From positions 496,001 to 560,000 of the forward strand of contig NZ_JADBEJ010000001.1 of NCBI RefSeq assembly GCF_014873915.1: 64,000 bases of DNA, written 5' to 3'. A program made the position numbers and the translations under genes. Positions 17,910 through 29,410 of this stretch are shown piece by piece. A model generated the notes under the pieces. The model was not told the DNA's origin. It did not search any database and saw nothing but the letters and a program-made list of their open reading frames with translations. The first letter of the stretch is position 1. Every line of letters starts with the position of its first letter. This stretch comes from Amycolatopsis roodepoortensis (GTDB taxonomy: Bacteria; Actinomycetota; Actinomycetes; Mycobacteriales; Pseudonocardiaceae).

Positions 17910-20849
17910 TCAGCCGAACAGTTGCACGTGCAGGGAGAACGCGGTCGCGATCTCCGCCTGCGCCCAGAATCGGTGGTAGGTGAACGTCGGCGCCGCTCCA
18001 CCGTCCAGATAGGACTGGACCTTCGGCCACTGCGGGTCGTCCCGGTAGAACGACCGGATGGACAGGAAGTCCGCGCCCGCGGCGATGGGATCGCCGTTGG
18101 GCATGGTCCCGGTCCAGCCCGGCGGCACGTACACACCTTCACCGGTGGACGAGTCGTATTCGTCGTCGAACCGGTTGTAGTCCGTACGTGTTTCCGGGAC
18201 CGCGATGCCGATCGAGTCGGTGTGCGCGAGCATCGCGTCGAGGAGACCTTCGCCGACCGTCCGCGCCTGCGCGTTCCCGGACCGGGCGGCGTAGTTCAGC
18301 AGGATCTTCGAGTACGACGCCGCGACGCCGACGTCCTGGCTGTGGTTGAGCACCCGGACCCGCAGATTCGCGTTGCTTCCCGGCGTGGCAGGGTTCCACG
18401 TGTCGGGTTTGCCGGTCCATTCCAGGTCGGACGGGATCCGGAAGTCGCCGCCGGAGCCGACCGTCGTGTTCGCGATGGCCCACGGCACCCACTTGTCGAG
18501 GATGCGTTTCGCCCGCTCGTCCCCGGTGAGCTGGTACAGCGCGGCGACCCGCTCCAGGCCCCACGCCTGGAACCCGAACCACCGGTTGGACGGCGGATCG
18601 TGCCAGACGGGCTGCTGGTCGTAGTACATGCCGTAGAAGGTCGGCGAACCAGCCGGGGGAGCGGCGTACTGGCCGTCCCAGCTGTTCGTCGCGCCGCCGG
18701 CGATGCCGCCGTCGGCGGACTGCAGCCACTGCAGGAATTCCAGCTGCCGGTCCAGGCTTTCCGCCCAGTCCGTCGCGCCGGTCGCCGAGACCGGCTTCAG
18801 CGCCGGGTCGTTGGCGAGCGCGTGCGCGGCGAGCGGGTTCTGGTAGCCCTGGTGCGCCGCGCCGTCACCGATCCGCCACGCCCAGCCCGCGGACGTGTCG
18901 GTGGCGCCACCCCACGCGTAGTACCACGACATGAGGTAGTGCGAGCTGTTCTTGCCGCTGCCCGCCGGGCACGTGCTGGGACCGACGCAGTCACCGATCT
19001 TCTTGAAGTACTTGTCGAACATGGCGTATCGCAGATAGTCGCCCATCTTCGACGCCTTCTTCACCACGTCGGCCACCTGGGCGCCCTTGCCCTGCGCGGT
19101 CGCCCACTGGTTGGCGAGGTGCGCCACCTGGACGGCACGCGCGTCGGCGTCGGGCGCGTTCGTGTACTTCCACTGCTTGGCGTAGCTCGCGTCCTTGGTG
19201 AACAGGTCGAGGTACCCGTTCGGCCCGCCGTGCGCGAACGTGTCGCAGGAGGGCTGCGGGATGGTCTCCCACACCGATTCGCTGGACCCGCGCTGGTAGG
19301 TGTTGATGTAGGCGGGCGCGGTGGTGCCGTCGCCGCACCGGCCGAAACCGTACGTGTTGTCGACGTCCAGCAGCCAGTGCATGCCGTAGACGTCCGAGGT
19401 GCCGTAGGCCTGGCGCAGTTCGCCCGCGATCGGGTCGGAGCCGACCGGGACGCCGCCGTCCAGAACCGCCGGATACCGGTCCATCCGCGGGTGTTCCGGC
19501 GCGTAGGTGGCCGGATCGGCGGCGTTGTACTTGTCGTTGGTCGGCTGATCCGTGTGCGCGGGGATGATGAACTTCTCCATCGACGCCCACGCCTGGTTGA
19601 ACGGCGCCCAGTCACCTTCCAGCTGTCCGTACGCGGCTTCCAGCCACAGGTAGTAGCTGAACGCCTCGGACGTGGTCTGGTGCCCGTGGTCCGGTGCCTC
19701 GACCAGCAGCGTCTCCACCGAGTGGTACGGCACGAGCAGGCCGTCGAAATTCCGGAAGTAGCCGCTGTCCGCGTCCTTGATCTTGTGGTACTGCTCGAGG
19801 AAGGCGGCCCGGTAGTCCGAGGCGGAGGCGTCGATCTCCGCCACGTCGAGGGCGGCCGCGGTGAGGCCGGGTCCGGTGATCGAGAACGCGGCGGTGGCGA
19901 GCGTGCCGCCGTTCGCCGCGGAAGCGATCGTCACGGTTTTCGCCGTGTTCCAAGTGTTCTGGTCGAACGTGAGCGTCGTGGGCGTGGCCGTGAGGTCGGC
20001 GCTGCCCCCGGTGCGTGCCACGTTCAGCGTGACCGGACCCGCCGGACGGGTCGCGAGTTTCACGCCCACTCCCGCCGAGCCGCCCTGTTTGACGCGGACC
20101 GTCGACGGGGTGGCGACGACCGACGGCGCGGCCAGCACTCGCACCGCGACCGGCGCGGAAACCGTTGCCGCGCCGAGGTTGTCGATCGCCCGCGCGGTGA
20201 CCGAATACTCGCCGGCCGTCGCGCCGGTCCAGGTGTACTCGAACGGCGCGGTGGTGTCGGAGCCCAGCCGGGTGGTGCCCGCGTAGAACTCCACCGAGGA
20301 CACCGAACCGTCGCCGTCGGCGGCGGACGCCGCCAGTTCGATCGGTGACGACACGGCGAACGCCGCGTTGTTCTCCGGCTTCGTGAGCCGCACCGTCGGT
20401 GCCGCGTTCGGGCCGGCGCAGCTGACGCCGTTGACCTTGAAGTCGACCGGCGCCCGGTTCGCGGCGCCGGCCTTCGCCGCGTTGAAGCCGAATTGGACGG
20501 ACGCGCCGGGGCTGATGCCGCGCTGCCAGTCCGCGCCACGGACGCTCACCGCACCACCGGTCTGCGTGTACGTGCCGTTCCACAGCTGGGTGATCCGTTG
20601 CCCGTCGGCGAAGGTCCAGGTCAGGTTCCAGTCGGGGATGGCGTCGCCGCCTTCGTTGCGGATCGAGACCGTCGCGCCGAAGCCGTCGCCCCATTCGCTG
20701 CTGATCTTGTACGTCGTCGTACAGGAAACCGCGGCGGCCGTGGCCGTCGGCGCGGCGCCGGTGGTGACCGCCGCCGCGAGGGCCACGGTGGCGGCCAGCG
20801 CCGTGACGGGACGTGCTCTCGTCGAGCGCGCCAATGGTCGTGATCTCAC
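17910..20849 (-). CDS. Secreted exoglucanase: CBM2 / Ig-like / GH48
   Basis: 979 residues. Signal peptide to about 40 (GAAPTATAAA). Domains in order: CBM2 at about 42-145 (CTTTYKISSEWGDGFGATVS), an Ig-like Big_7-type domain at 150-236 (SSVEFYAGTTRLGSDTTAPF), a second beta-rich linker domain to about 345, then a full GH48 catalytic domain from about 346 to the C-terminus. The GH48 opening YRAAFLEQYHKIKDADSGYF and the catalytic-Glu region GHQTTSEAFSYYLWLEA are intact. GH48 enzymes are processive, reducing-end cellobiohydrolases and usually the only one in a genome. A CebR-type operator lies at 20959-20972, 110 bases upstream. Confidence 0.95.
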   Translation of the reverse strand: MRSRPLARSTRARPVTALAATVALAAAVTTGAAPTATAAAVSCTTTYKISSEWGDGFGATVSIRNEGGDAIPDWNLTWTFADGQRITQLWNGTYTQTGGAVSVRGADWQRGISPGASVQFGFNAAKAGAANRAPVDFKVNGVSCAGPNAAPTVRLTKPENNAAFAVSSPIELAASAADGDGSVSSVEFYAGTTRLGSDTTAPFEYTWTGATAGEYSVTARAIDNLGAATVSAPVAVRVLAAPSVVATPSTVRVKQGGSAGVGVKLATRPAGPVTLNVARTGGSADLTATPTTLTFDQNTWNTAKTVTIASAANGGTLATAAFSITGPGLTAAALDVAEIDASASDYRAAFLEQYHKIKDADSGYFRNFDGLLVPYHSVETLLVEAPDHGHQTTSEAFSYYLWLEAAYGQLEGDWAPFNQAWASMEKFIIPAHTDQPTNDKYNAADPATYAPEHPRMDRYPAVLDGGVPVGSDPIAGELRQAYGTSDVYGMHWLLDVDNTYGFGRCGDGTTAPAYINTYQRGSSESVWETIPQPSCDTFAHGGPNGYLDLFTKDASYAKQWKYTNAPDADARAVQVAHLANQWATAQGKGAQVADVVKKASKMGDYLRYAMFDKYFKKIGDCVGPSTCPAGSGKNSSHYLMSWYYAWGGATDTSAGWAWRIGDGAAHQGYQNPLAAHALANDPALKPVSATGATDWAESLDRQLEFLQWLQSADGGIAGGATNSWDGQYAAPPAGSPTFYGMYYDQQPVWHDPPSNRWFGFQAWGLERVAALYQLTGDERAKRILDKWVPWAIANTTVGSGGDFRIPSDLEWTGKPDTWNPATPGSNANLRVRVLNHSQDVGVAASYSKILLNYAARSGNAQARTVGEGLLDAMLAHTDSIGIAVPETRTDYNRFDDEYDSSTGEGVYVPPGWTGTMPNGDPIAAGADFLSIRSFYRDDPQWPKVQSYLDGGAAPTFTYHRFWAQAEIATAFSLHVQLFG

Positions 20850-20958
20850 AGGTCCTCCTCGTCCGAGCGGATTTCCGGCAACCTCAAGAGGTGGAACCGG
20901 CCCAGGGCCACGTGGGCAGGCAATGGCCCTGAGCCGGGGTAACGGGAGCGGATGAGTC

Positions 20959-20972
20959 TGAGAGCGCTCTCA
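20959..20972. promoter_or_regulatory. CebR/CelR-type operator for the GH48 gene
   Basis: TGAGAGCGCTCTCA is a perfect 14-bp palindrome and differs from the canonical actinomycete cellulase operator TGGGAGCGCTCCCA by one symmetrical base pair. It lies upstream of the GH48 start. CebR (Streptomyces) and CelR (Thermobifida) bind this element and are released by cello-oligosaccharides. The cognate regulator gene is not in the window. Confidence 0.88.
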
Positions 20973-21060
20973 TGAGAGTAGCGGCGGACCGTCGGATTTG
21001 TAAGGGCGTCTTTCGGCGAAGTGTTGTGATCCGGCCGTTTTCGGAGTAGAGCAGAAAAGC

Positions 21061-21606
21061 ATGAGGCGACTCGCCACCACATTGTTGATCTCCGCCGGAA
21101 TACTCGCCGGCTGTTCAGCGCCGGCGCCGACGGCCACCGCCGGCGCGGAGGCGCTCGGCACCCGACTGACCACAATGGACGATCTGGTCGACTGGATCGA
21201 CGAGACCGCGGGGGATTGCGCCGCGGTCTCCCGCCGGGAGATCGGAGAGCTGCGCACGTTCGTCGGGCCGGATATCGCCGCGCGCTTTCAACCGCATGTG
21301 GCCGAATGGGCCACCTGCCGGGTGTCACCGGAATTCCCCGTCGTCGGTCTTATTCTCTTCGACGGCGATGAGCAGCGGAGATTCCAGGAATCCTGGCACG
21401 CGGCGATGAGGGCGGGTGAGATCGCCGACGGGCCGACCTTCGCCTTCGGCAACGGTTTCGCGGTCTCCGCGGGATTTCTCGGGGTCGGCAAGCTGGGGCT
21501 GTACTACTTCCGGTGCGGAAACGTCGATCCCCGGGTGCATCAGGTGCCTTCGGGTGTGGCGGGCTGTGTCTTCGCCAACCCGGAGCACGGACACGGGCAC
21601 CACTGA
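21061..21606 (+). CDS. Lipoprotein of unknown function
   Basis: 181 residues. The signal sequence MRRLATTLLISAGILAGC ends in a lipobox (C18), followed by a Ser/Ala/Pro/Thr linker. The mature region is about 140 residues, with DDLVDWIDETAGDC, WATCRVSPEFPVVGLILF, GNGFAVSAGFLGVGKLG, four or more cysteines that could form disulfides, and a His-rich end (HGHGHH). I recognise no family. It reads away from the GH48 gene and converges on the LPMO gene. The ribosome site is weak (AGAGCAG). A cell-surface role is likely; a link to cellulose use is only positional. Confidence 0.7.
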   Translation: MRRLATTLLISAGILAGCSAPAPTATAGAEALGTRLTTMDDLVDWIDETAGDCAAVSRREIGELRTFVGPDIAARFQPHVAEWATCRVSPEFPVVGLILFDGDEQRRFQESWHAAMRAGEIADGPTFAFGNGFAVSAGFLGVGKLGLYYFRCGNVDPRVHQVPSGVAGCVFANPEHGHGHH

Positions 21607-21634
21607 AGCCGCCACTTCACTGGTGCCCAGGGTG

Positions 21635-22681
21635 CTACGGGCTCGAACAGGTCAGCTCCGGTGCGGCGGTGCTCCCCGTCGCGTTGGCGCTCAACCCGAA
21701 CGAACGGGTGGTGCCAGCCGGTAGTGACCCGTTCCAGCCCGCGTTGCCCACGGTGGCCCGCGTGCCGTCCAGGGTGAGGGTGCCGTTCCAGACGCTGTTG
21801 ATCGTCTGTCCCGCCGGAACGGTCCAGCCGACCCGCCAGCCGGACAGCGTCGTCGTGCCCGGGTTGGTGACGGTCACTTCCGCCTGGTATCCGCCGTTCC
21901 AGTCACCGGTCGTCGTCCACTTCGCCGTGCACGCGCCGTTGGGCGGCTGCCCGGGATCGGGCGGATCGTCGACGACGCCGATCCCGGTGACCTCGCCGTT
22001 GCCGCCGTCGAACACGACGTCGGAGCAGCCGTAGAACGTCTCGGTGCTGTCGGATCGCTTCCAGACCGAGTAGACGACGTGTTTGCCCGATTTGGCCGCC
22101 GGGAAGTTGCCGGTCCACTTGTACTGGCCGTCGACGCTGCCGACGTTACCGCTCACCTGCGGGTGGTCGACGGTGAGGAAGGGCTGTTCCTCGAGGTCGT
22201 CCCAGCGCAGTGCGCGGCTCGGGTCGTACCCGTCCTTGGTCACGTACAGGTAGAACCAGCCGGGGTGGGCGGCCCACGCGTTGTAGGAGAAGCCGAACGA
22301 CGCGCCGGCCGTCAAATGGGTCACCGGCCAGTTCCCCGTGCGGTCGTAACCCGCGAAGTTCGGATTTCCGCCCGAGCAGAGCTGCCCGTCCGGGATGAAC
22401 CCCTCGGTGCGGCCCGCGCCGTCCGAACGGAGTACGGAGAACCAGTTGTAGAGCGAGTTCTCCCCGCTTTGCGCGACGGCCGCCTTGCACGCCGAGTTCT
22501 TCGGGACGATGTTGCCCTGCGGTGTCAGTCCGTCCTGCCAGCAGAAGAAAGTCCTGCTGCCCGGTTTCATCAGCGCGCCGTGTGCCGACGCGGTCGGAGC
22601 GTTCAGTGTCGCGGTCACGAGACCGGCCACCATCGTGGTGACGACGGCCAGTATCGCGGTCATTGCCTTTCTGTGTGTCAT
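21635..22681 (-). CDS. Lytic polysaccharide monooxygenase AA10 with CBM2
   Basis: 348 residues. After the signal peptide (TLNAPTASA) the mature protein begins HGALMKPGSRTFFCW, so H34 becomes the N-terminal copper-binding histidine. The second histidine-brace ligand is H139 in AWAAHPGWFYLYV. The AA10 domain runs to about 225, followed by a Pro-rich linker (DDPPDPGQPP) and a CBM2 (CTAKWTTTGDWNGGYQAEVT) to the end. AA10 enzymes oxidatively cleave crystalline cellulose or chitin and boost hydrolases. CBM2 and the neighbours point to cellulose. It is divergent from the GH9 gene, with its own CebR-type palindrome 24 bases upstream. Confidence 0.95.
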   Translation of the reverse strand: MTHRKAMTAILAVVTTMVAGLVTATLNAPTASAHGALMKPGSRTFFCWQDGLTPQGNIVPKNSACKAAVAQSGENSLYNWFSVLRSDGAGRTEGFIPDGQLCSGGNPNFAGYDRTGNWPVTHLTAGASFGFSYNAWAAHPGWFYLYVTKDGYDPSRALRWDDLEEQPFLTVDHPQVSGNVGSVDGQYKWTGNFPAAKSGKHVVYSVWKRSDSTETFYGCSDVVFDGGNGEVTGIGVVDDPPDPGQPPNGACTAKWTTTGDWNGGYQAEVTVTNPGTTTLSGWRVGWTVPAGQTINSVWNGTLTLDGTRATVGNAGWNGSLPAGTTRSFGLSANATGSTAAPELTCSSP

Positions 22682-22704
22682 CGCGCCTTCTTTCCGACAA
22701 AGAC

Positions 22705-22718
22705 TGGGAGCGCTCCCA
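22705..22718. promoter_or_regulatory. CebR/CelR-type operator for the LPMO gene
   Basis: TGGGAGCGCTCCCA, the exact actinomycete cellulase consensus, 24 bases before the LPMO start codon. At this place a bound repressor would block initiation or early elongation. Confidence 0.93.
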
Positions 22719-22837
22719 GTGTCGGCACCTTAGCGTGAGTCGCGCATCGGGGGAACAGGGCCGAACGAGTGAGAATCGTCCGGTATCGGCGAATTCGCGT
22801 AACGGTCTTCCCTGCCGGACGACGCCGGGTTAAATTG

Positions 22838-22851
22838 TGGGAGCGCTCCCA
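22838..22851. promoter_or_regulatory. CebR/CelR-type operator for the GH9-GH6 operon
   Basis: Second exact TGGGAGCGCTCCCA, flanked by A/T bases (TTG before, AAA after), 29 bases before the GTG start of the GH9 gene. Together with the sites at 22705 and 20959 it puts all four cellulases/LPMO under one regulator. Confidence 0.93.
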
Positions 22852-22879
22852 AAATTCGGCCTTCCGAAAGGATCACGAC

Positions 22880-26411
<3,532 letters not shown>

Positions 26412-26421
26412 GTGGAGCGGA

Positions 26422-26457
26422 AATATCGGCGGGTGCCTCTCGGTGCCCGCCGATATT
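26422..26457 (+). terminator. Terminator of the GH9-GH6 operon
   Basis: 12-bp perfect stem (AATATCGGCGGG with its complement at 26446-26457) enclosing a 12-base loop, starting 11 bases past the GH6 stop. A short TCATTTGT tail follows. Confidence 0.8.
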
Positions 26458-26561
26458 CATTTGTCGAGTCCCGCCTGATCGGCCTACGGGCACCGGGAAG
26501 GCTATCTCTGCAATAATCCCCACGACTTCCACTAGTGCGGCAGGCTGGCAGATTGGGTGAA

Positions 26562-26729
26562 ATGTCCAAGAAGGGCGCGGCCTTCCTGTTCTTGATAGTG
26601 CTGGGTGGGGCCGGAGTCGTATTCTGGGTCAACGAGCTACCTTCGATCGGGCTTCCCCTGATCGGTGGCGCGGCCGGTGCCCTGCTGGGTGCGGTAATTC
26701 GCTCGCGCACAGCCAAACGACGCGATTAG
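26562..26729 (+). CDS. Small membrane protein, 55 residues
   Basis: Begins MSKKGAAFLFLIVLGGAGVV at the ATG at 26562; GGGTGAA precedes it. Two hydrophobic segments, about 7-24 and 29-48 (IGLPLIGGAAGALLGAVI), are glycine-rich and joined by a short WVNELPS loop. The tail is basic (RSRTAKRRD), expected to stay cytoplasmic. No family recognised. The compact glycine-zipper-like helices recall holin- or toxin-like and small stress membrane proteins, but nothing in the context confirms this. Confidence 0.5.
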   Translation: MSKKGAAFLFLIVLGGAGVVFWVNELPSIGLPLIGGAAGALLGAVIRSRTAKRRD

Positions 26730-27076
26730 TACCGGAACAGCGAAGGGTTCCCTGCTGGTGGTGTTCGGCAACCCGAGCCGGGCACGGGGCGGCCTCGCGT
26801 GAGTCCCCGGATCCGTCCGGCGGGAGCGGATCACCGCGCGGCGCATGGGGTAGCTCGAACGGCTCCGCCGGATGGGCCGTACGGATGTATCGAGCGGCAG
26901 TTTCCGCGCTTTCGGTCGCGTCGGCGACGGGGGTCACATAGTTTTCCGACTGGCGCACTTGTCCGTCCACAAGTAACCGGGGAGGCCGGCCGGTCACCCC
27001 GGCGAATCGTTGTTCCGCATCGCGGCGGTGCGCCTTGTGATCGACCCTACTCTCCTTGCCTAGTAAGGGATTCAGT
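26730..27076. other. 347-base gene-free leader region before the GH43-like gene
   Basis: No coding frame with recognisable content. Two local structures are visible: ACTTGT/ACAAGT arms at 26957-26974, and a GC hairpin at 26977-27002 with CCGGGG/CCCCGG arms enclosing GGCCGGCC. The ribosome site AAGGGA lies at 27065-27070. It may be a long structured 5' leader of the GH43-like gene. No CebR-type palindrome occurs here. Confidence 0.4.
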
Positions 27077-28150
27077 ATGCGCAAGTGGACGACCAGATTA
27101 CTCGTGGCGGGCGTGCTCGCGACGACCGCAGCGGCCGCCGTCGTGGCGGTCGGCACGGCCAGTGCGGCCGACGGTGTCTCGACCGCGGCCGCCGAGTCGA
27201 CGTTCCCGCTCGCCGACCCGGACACCGTCCAGGCGAAGGACGGCTCGTACGTCACCTACGGCACCTCGGTCGGCGCCGGTGTCGGCGCCCGATGCGGCGT
27301 GACCGGCCACCTGTTCGTGCCGGTGCTCGTGCACGGCTCCGGCAACACCGTCGGTGTGGGTACGTGCGCGTCCGCCGACGCGCTGCCCAACGGGCCGGGT
27401 AGCTGGGCGGAGGGCAACGTCTGGGCACCCGGTGTCGTCCGCTTCGGCGACACCTACTTCATGTACTACACCGCGTCCAAGCGGGGAAGCGGCCAGAAAT
27501 GCCTCGGCCGCGCCGTCTCGGGCAGCGCGCGGGGACCGTTCACCAACCCCGTCGAGTGGGCGTGCCCGGGCAGCGGCCGCTGGGCCATCGACGCGAACCC
27601 GTTCGTCTCGGGCAGTTCCATGTACGTCGCCTACCGGGACGACGCGATCACCTCGTACCCGGAAACCGGCATCTCGATCGTGCGCACCCATTCCAACGGC
27701 ATGGCGGACTGGGACACCCGCCGGGACGCGTTGAAGAGCACCGACATCGGCTGGGAGACCATCCGGATGAGCGGCGGCACGCACGTGGTCGAGAACCCGT
27801 CGATGTTCAAATCCGCCGACGGCTACTGGTACCTGGCCTACTCCGGCAACAACTGGGACAGCGCGCGGTACGCGACCGGCATCGCCAGGTGTGGCACCGG
27901 ACCGCTCCCGTCGACGCGTTGCACGCCGCGGCAGAACGGGGGCGAGCGGCCGTACTTCGGGTACACCGGCACCGGGGGTCTCAACCCCTACCGCGGCCTG
28001 CCCGGCAACCACCCCGGCCCGGGCGGGATGGACTTCTTCCAGGCGGCGAACGGCCAGTACCACGCGGTCTACCACTGGTGGAACGGCAGCCGACGGTTCC
28101 CGATCGTGGCGACGGTCCTCCGCAACGACGGCGGCTTCTACCTCAGCTAG
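27077..28150 (+). CDS. Secreted family 43-like glycoside hydrolase
   Basis: 357 residues from the ATG at 27077. Signal peptide (WTTRLLVAGVLATTAAAAVV, cleavage near ASAAD). The five-bladed propeller hallmarks of GH43 are present: ADPDTVQAKDGSYVTYGT with the base Asp, NVWAPGVVRFGDTYFMYYTA, and VENPSMFKSADGYWYLAYSG carrying the acid Glu. Family members cleave arabinose or xylose linkages in hemicellulose. The substrate cannot be fixed from sequence, and the Glu motif deviates from the usual EGP. It would complement the xylan/cellulose genes upstream, but it lacks a CebR-type operator and a binding module. Confidence 0.75.
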   Translation: MRKWTTRLLVAGVLATTAAAAVVAVGTASAADGVSTAAAESTFPLADPDTVQAKDGSYVTYGTSVGAGVGARCGVTGHLFVPVLVHGSGNTVGVGTCASADALPNGPGSWAEGNVWAPGVVRFGDTYFMYYTASKRGSGQKCLGRAVSGSARGPFTNPVEWACPGSGRWAIDANPFVSGSSMYVAYRDDAITSYPETGISIVRTHSNGMADWDTRRDALKSTDIGWETIRMSGGTHVVENPSMFKSADGYWYLAYSGNNWDSARYATGIARCGTGPLPSTRCTPRQNGGERPYFGYTGTGGLNPYRGLPGNHPGPGGMDFFQAANGQYHAVYHWWNGSRRFPIVATVLRNDGGFYLS

Positions 28151-28182
28151 GAAAGGGCTTTCACGCCATAACCGGTTTGTCG

Positions 28183-28215
28183 TGAACGGCGCGTTCGTCA
28201 TGAACGCGCCGTTCA
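28183..28215. repeat. Perfect 14-bp inverted repeat, TGAACGGCGCGTTC type
   Basis: TGAACGGCGCGTTC at 28183-28196 and its exact complement at 28202-28215 with a 5-base loop, between the convergent GH43-like and VOC genes. A smaller palindrome, GAAAGGGCTTTC, precedes it at 28151-28162. The hairpin could act as a bidirectional terminator. It resembles the style, not the sequence, of the GCGAAAG elements elsewhere in this window. Confidence 0.7.
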
Positions 28216-28307
28216 TCCATGTCGGCCAAGCCGCGGCGATCGCGTGAGCTCATGGCCGGACGCGCGCTGTCGTTCCCCCAGGGACGGCCATGCCGTGTCC
28301 CCGATGG

Positions 28308-28733
28308 TCAACGCCAGGGCATGTGCTGCAGGCACCAGGTATTGCCGTCAGGGTCGGCGAAGTACGCGTAGAACACTCCGCCGAGGTCCTCGACCTCGCT
28401 GATCTCGACGCCGCGTTCGACGAGTTCGGCGCGAGCCGCCTCGATATCGGCGACCACCAGGTGCAGGCCGCGCAGTGTTCCCGGAGGCATGTCGAGGGTG
28501 GGGAGGCCTTCGGCGAGGGTGATCGAGCAGGCCGAACCGGGTGGGGTGAGCTGGACGATGCGGACACCGGGCTTCGGGTTGACGTCGACGTCGAGGCGGA
28601 ACCCGAGCCGGTCCTGGTAGAAGGCTTTGGCCCGTTCGATGTCGGTGACCGGCACCGGCACCAGCTCCAGCAACAGCTTGCCGGGCGGCACGGGCGGGTT
28701 GCCGGGATCGGCGGGGGTGGGCGTCTCGGTCAT
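28308..28733 (-). CDS. VOC (glyoxalase/bleomycin-resistance fold) family protein
   Basis: 141 residues. Two beta-alpha-beta-beta-beta motifs typical of the vicinal-oxygen-chelate fold: VPVTDIERAKAFYQDRLGFRLDVD in the first half, HLVVADIEAARAELVERGVEI in the second, and the closing FYAYFADPDGNTWCLQH that carries the metal-ligand region. Members bind or modify small molecules; the substrate is unknown. Its ATG overlaps (ATGA) the stop of a truncated NmrA-like fragment, suggesting it was once the second gene of an operon. Confidence 0.85.
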   Translation of the reverse strand: MTETPTPADPGNPPVPPGKLLLELVPVPVTDIERAKAFYQDRLGFRLDVDVNPKPGVRIVQLTPPGSACSITLAEGLPTLDMPPGTLRGLHLVVADIEAARAELVERGVEISEVEDLGGVFYAYFADPDGNTWCLQHMPWR

Positions 28734-28882
28734 GGACGGCGCCTTTCGTGGATGAGGGTGGCGCTGGAACTTCGGGTGAGGAACTCGCGGAACGACCGCG
28801 CCCGCCTCCCCGTCACATCCTCCACGGTCGAGGTCACGCGGTCCTCCGCGCCGTTGCGGATGTCCTCATGCGCGCACTTCAG
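28730..28882 (-). pseudogene. C-terminal remnant of an NmrA-like NAD(P)-binding protein
   Basis: A 50-codon open stretch on the minus strand ends in TGA overlapping the VOC start codon. It has no ATG and its 5' end runs into the HxlR stop. The translation contains RNGAEDRVTSTVEDVTGRR followed by ARSFREFLTRS, which closely resembles the C-terminal tail of NmrA/SDR-a proteins (V-T-x-T-V-E-x-V-T-G-R-P-P-R-T/S-F). The N-terminal two-thirds, including the Rossmann motif, is missing. I read this as a deletion that fused the regulator gene to the tail of a former operon partner. Confidence 0.55.
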
Positions 28883-29364
28883 GGGCGCGATCGATAGCGC
28901 GCGCGCATCTGCTCGCCCGCGGCCGGCCCGGCGGTGTAGACGAACCGCGGATCCGAGACGGGCAGCCCGGTCGCGGGGTCGACGACCGTCGGCTCGACCT
29001 CACGGCCGGTGACCGCGTCGACGAGGATCATCGCCCGGTCCTCGGGTGCGAGCTGCTCGTTGCGCCAGGCGGCCATGGCGACCAGGACCGGGCGCAGTGA
29101 GCGGCCGAATTCGGTGAGCACGTACTCGTACCGCACGGGGCGGTCCTGGTAGGCCCGCTTGGTCAGGATGCCGTTCTCCAGCAGGGTTTTCAGCCTGGCG
29201 GTGAGCATGCTGGAGGACAGGCCGATGTTGGCCTCGAACTGGTCGAAGCGGGTGTAGCCGTCGAAGCAGTCGTGGAGGATCAGCATCGTCCACCACTCCC
29301 CGACGTAGGACATCGCCGTCGACAGCGGGCACTCCCGGTCTTCGGCGCGGACGCGTGCCGCCAA
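28879..29364 (-). CDS. HxlR family transcriptional regulator with C-terminal extension
   Basis: 161 residues from a TTG at 29364 with a strong GGAGGAGG site. The winged helix spans about 10-110: [20 protein letters not shown] with a near-N-terminal Cys, [22 protein letters not shown] as recognition region, and the [13 protein letters not shown] wing. A further 45 residues ([16 protein letters not shown]...) are typical of the longer HxlR proteins. It is divergent from an SDR dehydrogenase gene; the ACTGCTA palindrome between them is the likely operator. Confidence 0.88.
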   Translation of the reverse strand: MAARVRAEDRECPLSTAMSYVGEWWTMLILHDCFDGYTRFDQFEANIGLSSSMLTARLKTLLENGILTKRAYQDRPVRYEYVLTEFGRSLRPVLVAMAAWRNEQLAPEDRAMILVDAVTGREVEPTVVDPATGLPVSDPRFVYTAGPAAGEQMRARYRSRP

Positions 29365-29389
29365 GGGGTCCTCCTCCAGAACTCAGGTT

Positions 29390-29406
29390 ACTGCTACTCT
29401 AGCAGT
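29390..29406. promoter_or_regulatory. Operator between HxlR and SDR genes
   Basis: ACTGCTACTCTAGCAGT: perfect 7-bp arms separated by 3 bases, in a locally AT-rich divergent promoter. A further half-site ACTGCTA occurs at 29414-29420, inside the first codons of the SDR gene. The palindrome ends only four bases before that ATG, so bound repressor would cover the start. Confidence 0.6.
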
Positions 29407-29410
29407 TACT

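Noticed and set aside
17607-20348. 913-codon plus-strand frame opposite GH48
   Set aside because: No recognisable motif, low-complexity R/V/G composition, no ribosome site; GH48 on the other strand is complete.
26930-27076. Possible ydaO-type cyclic-di-AMP riboswitch
   Set aside because: GGGGAGGCC and GGCGAATCG recall parts of that motif, but the conserved CAGCTAACC-like 3' element and correct pairing order are absent.
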